This document shows positions 7,701-8,237 of a stretch of 8,237 nucleotides of DNA, piece after piece. Made by a program: the position numbers and the translations under genes. This DNA comes from an uncultured Pedobacter sp. (GTDB lineage: Bacteria; Bacteroidota; Bacteroidia; Sphingobacteriales; Sphingobacteriaceae): contig CAMLDJ010000245.1 of NCBI GenBank assembly GCA_946478755.1, positions 1 through 8,237 of the forward strand. Direction: 5' to 3'. A model generated the notes under the pieces. The model was not told where the DNA came from and did not search any database. It saw only the letters and a program-made list of their open reading frames with translations. Each line of letters opens with the position of its first letter. Within the stretch, counting starts at the first letter, position 1.

Positions 7701-8237
7701 ATGAAATCTAAATTAGCATTGGCACTACCGCTGATCTTCTGTTTGCTGGAAACATTAGCCCAGGAAAAACAGGAAGCTTATACACAGCAGATCAACGGGA
7801 CAAAATTAAGCTTCGAAATGAAAGCTATTCCTGGAGGAGCGTTCTTAATGGGAAGCAAAAAAGGTAAAACGGATGAGCAGCCCATACATAATGTTAAGCT
7901 GGATCCTTTTTGGATGAGTACTTTTGAAGTTACCTGGGATATTTATGAGCCCTTTTTATACAAGGATTACGAAAGCACACAAAGCACAGGCCCTGTGCCT
8001 GCAAATGTCGATGCGGTCACCAGGCCAACAAAGCCTTATCTGGACATGACTTTTGGTATGGGTAAGGAGAATCATCCGGCCCTGGCAATGACCCATTATA
8101 ATGCCATTCAGTTTTGCAAATGGTTATATGCGCGAACAGGGGTTTTTTATCGATTGCCAACTGAGGCGGAATGGGAGTACGCAAGCCGTGCAGGCAATGC
8201 AACGGAATATTTTTTTGGGGACGATGCGTCGAAACTG
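7701..8237 (+). CDS. Secreted SUMF1/FGE-sulfatase-domain protein (C-terminus outside window)
   Basis: The ATG at 7701 opens a frame that runs 179 codons to the window edge without a stop, so the protein is partial. Residues 1-20 form a Sec signal peptide (MKSKLALALPLIFCLLETLA, cleavage near A-Q-E) without a lipobox. From about residue 38 it follows the formylglycine-generating enzyme fold (PF03781): IPGGAFLMGS (43-52), FWMSTFEVTWD (70-80), then HPALAMTHYNAIQFCKWL and RLPTEAEWEYASRAG (151-165). Between these is a longer than usual insert (about 85-125, rich in Thr/Pro). In this family, true FGEs oxidise a sulfatase cysteine to formylglycine using copper-binding cysteines near the C-terminus. 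Many Bacteroidota members are non-catalytic or gliding/secretion-associated (GldJ/GldK-like). The deciding residues lie beyond the window, so I call only the domain. It is isolated from clpC by a terminator. Confidence 0.88.
   Translation, partial: MKSKLALALPLIFCLLETLAQEKQEAYTQQINGTKLSFEMKAIPGGAFLMGSKKGKTDEQPIHNVKLDPFWMSTFEVTWDIYEPFLYKDYESTQSTGPVPANVDAVTRPTKPYLDMTFGMGKENHPALAMTHYNAIQFCKWLYARTGVFYRLPTEAEWEYASRAGNATEYFFGDDASKL

Noticed and set aside
8017..8202. Minus-strand frame of 61 aa near the right edge
   Set aside because: It overlaps the SUMF1-domain coding sequence, which is strongly supported on the + strand and continues past the window.

Overview
This window looks like chromosomal DNA from a Bacteroidota bacterium, most likely Sphingobacteriaceae (Pedobacter-like). 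The reasons are start codons with little or no Shine-Dalgarno sequence, at least one TAnnTTTG-type -7 promoter box, and a gene set typical of that group: a periplasmic esterase, a Tat-exported TIM-barrel 'sugar phosphate isomerase/epimerase', a ClpC of about 846 aa and a secreted FGE/SUMF1-domain protein. The genus is an inference from protein style, not from a marker gene.

Layout. 1-227: no convincing gene. 228-494 (+): small solitary XRE-type helix-turn-helix protein. 604-1425 (+, frame open from 556): secreted alpha/beta-hydrolase esterase. 1503-2423 (+): Tat-signal TIM-barrel protein, 77 bp downstream of the esterase and perhaps co-transcribed with it. 2473-2508: perfect 16-bp hairpin between convergent genes. 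2529-4205 (-): ettA, an ABC-F translation factor. 4206-4951: 746 bp without an intact gene. Its first part (4289-4732) holds protein-like reading-frame pieces broken by a stop and by frame changes, possibly a decayed gene. The rest is the AT-rich leader of clpC with a small inverted repeat. 4952-7492 (+): clpC. 7510-7544: a good intrinsic terminator. 7701-8237 (+): start of a secreted SUMF1/FGE-domain protein that runs off the window.

Functionally this is mostly an ordinary mixture. There are two housekeeping protein-synthesis and quality-control genes (ettA, clpC), three exported proteins probably tied to carbohydrate or ester turnover in the envelope, and one small regulator. I see no tRNA, rRNA, CRISPR array, insertion sequence or phage module, and no clear new multi-gene system. 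The best places for a second look are the broken coding region before clpC, the substituted metal-ligand position in the TIM-barrel protein, and the possible leaderless start of the XRE gene.
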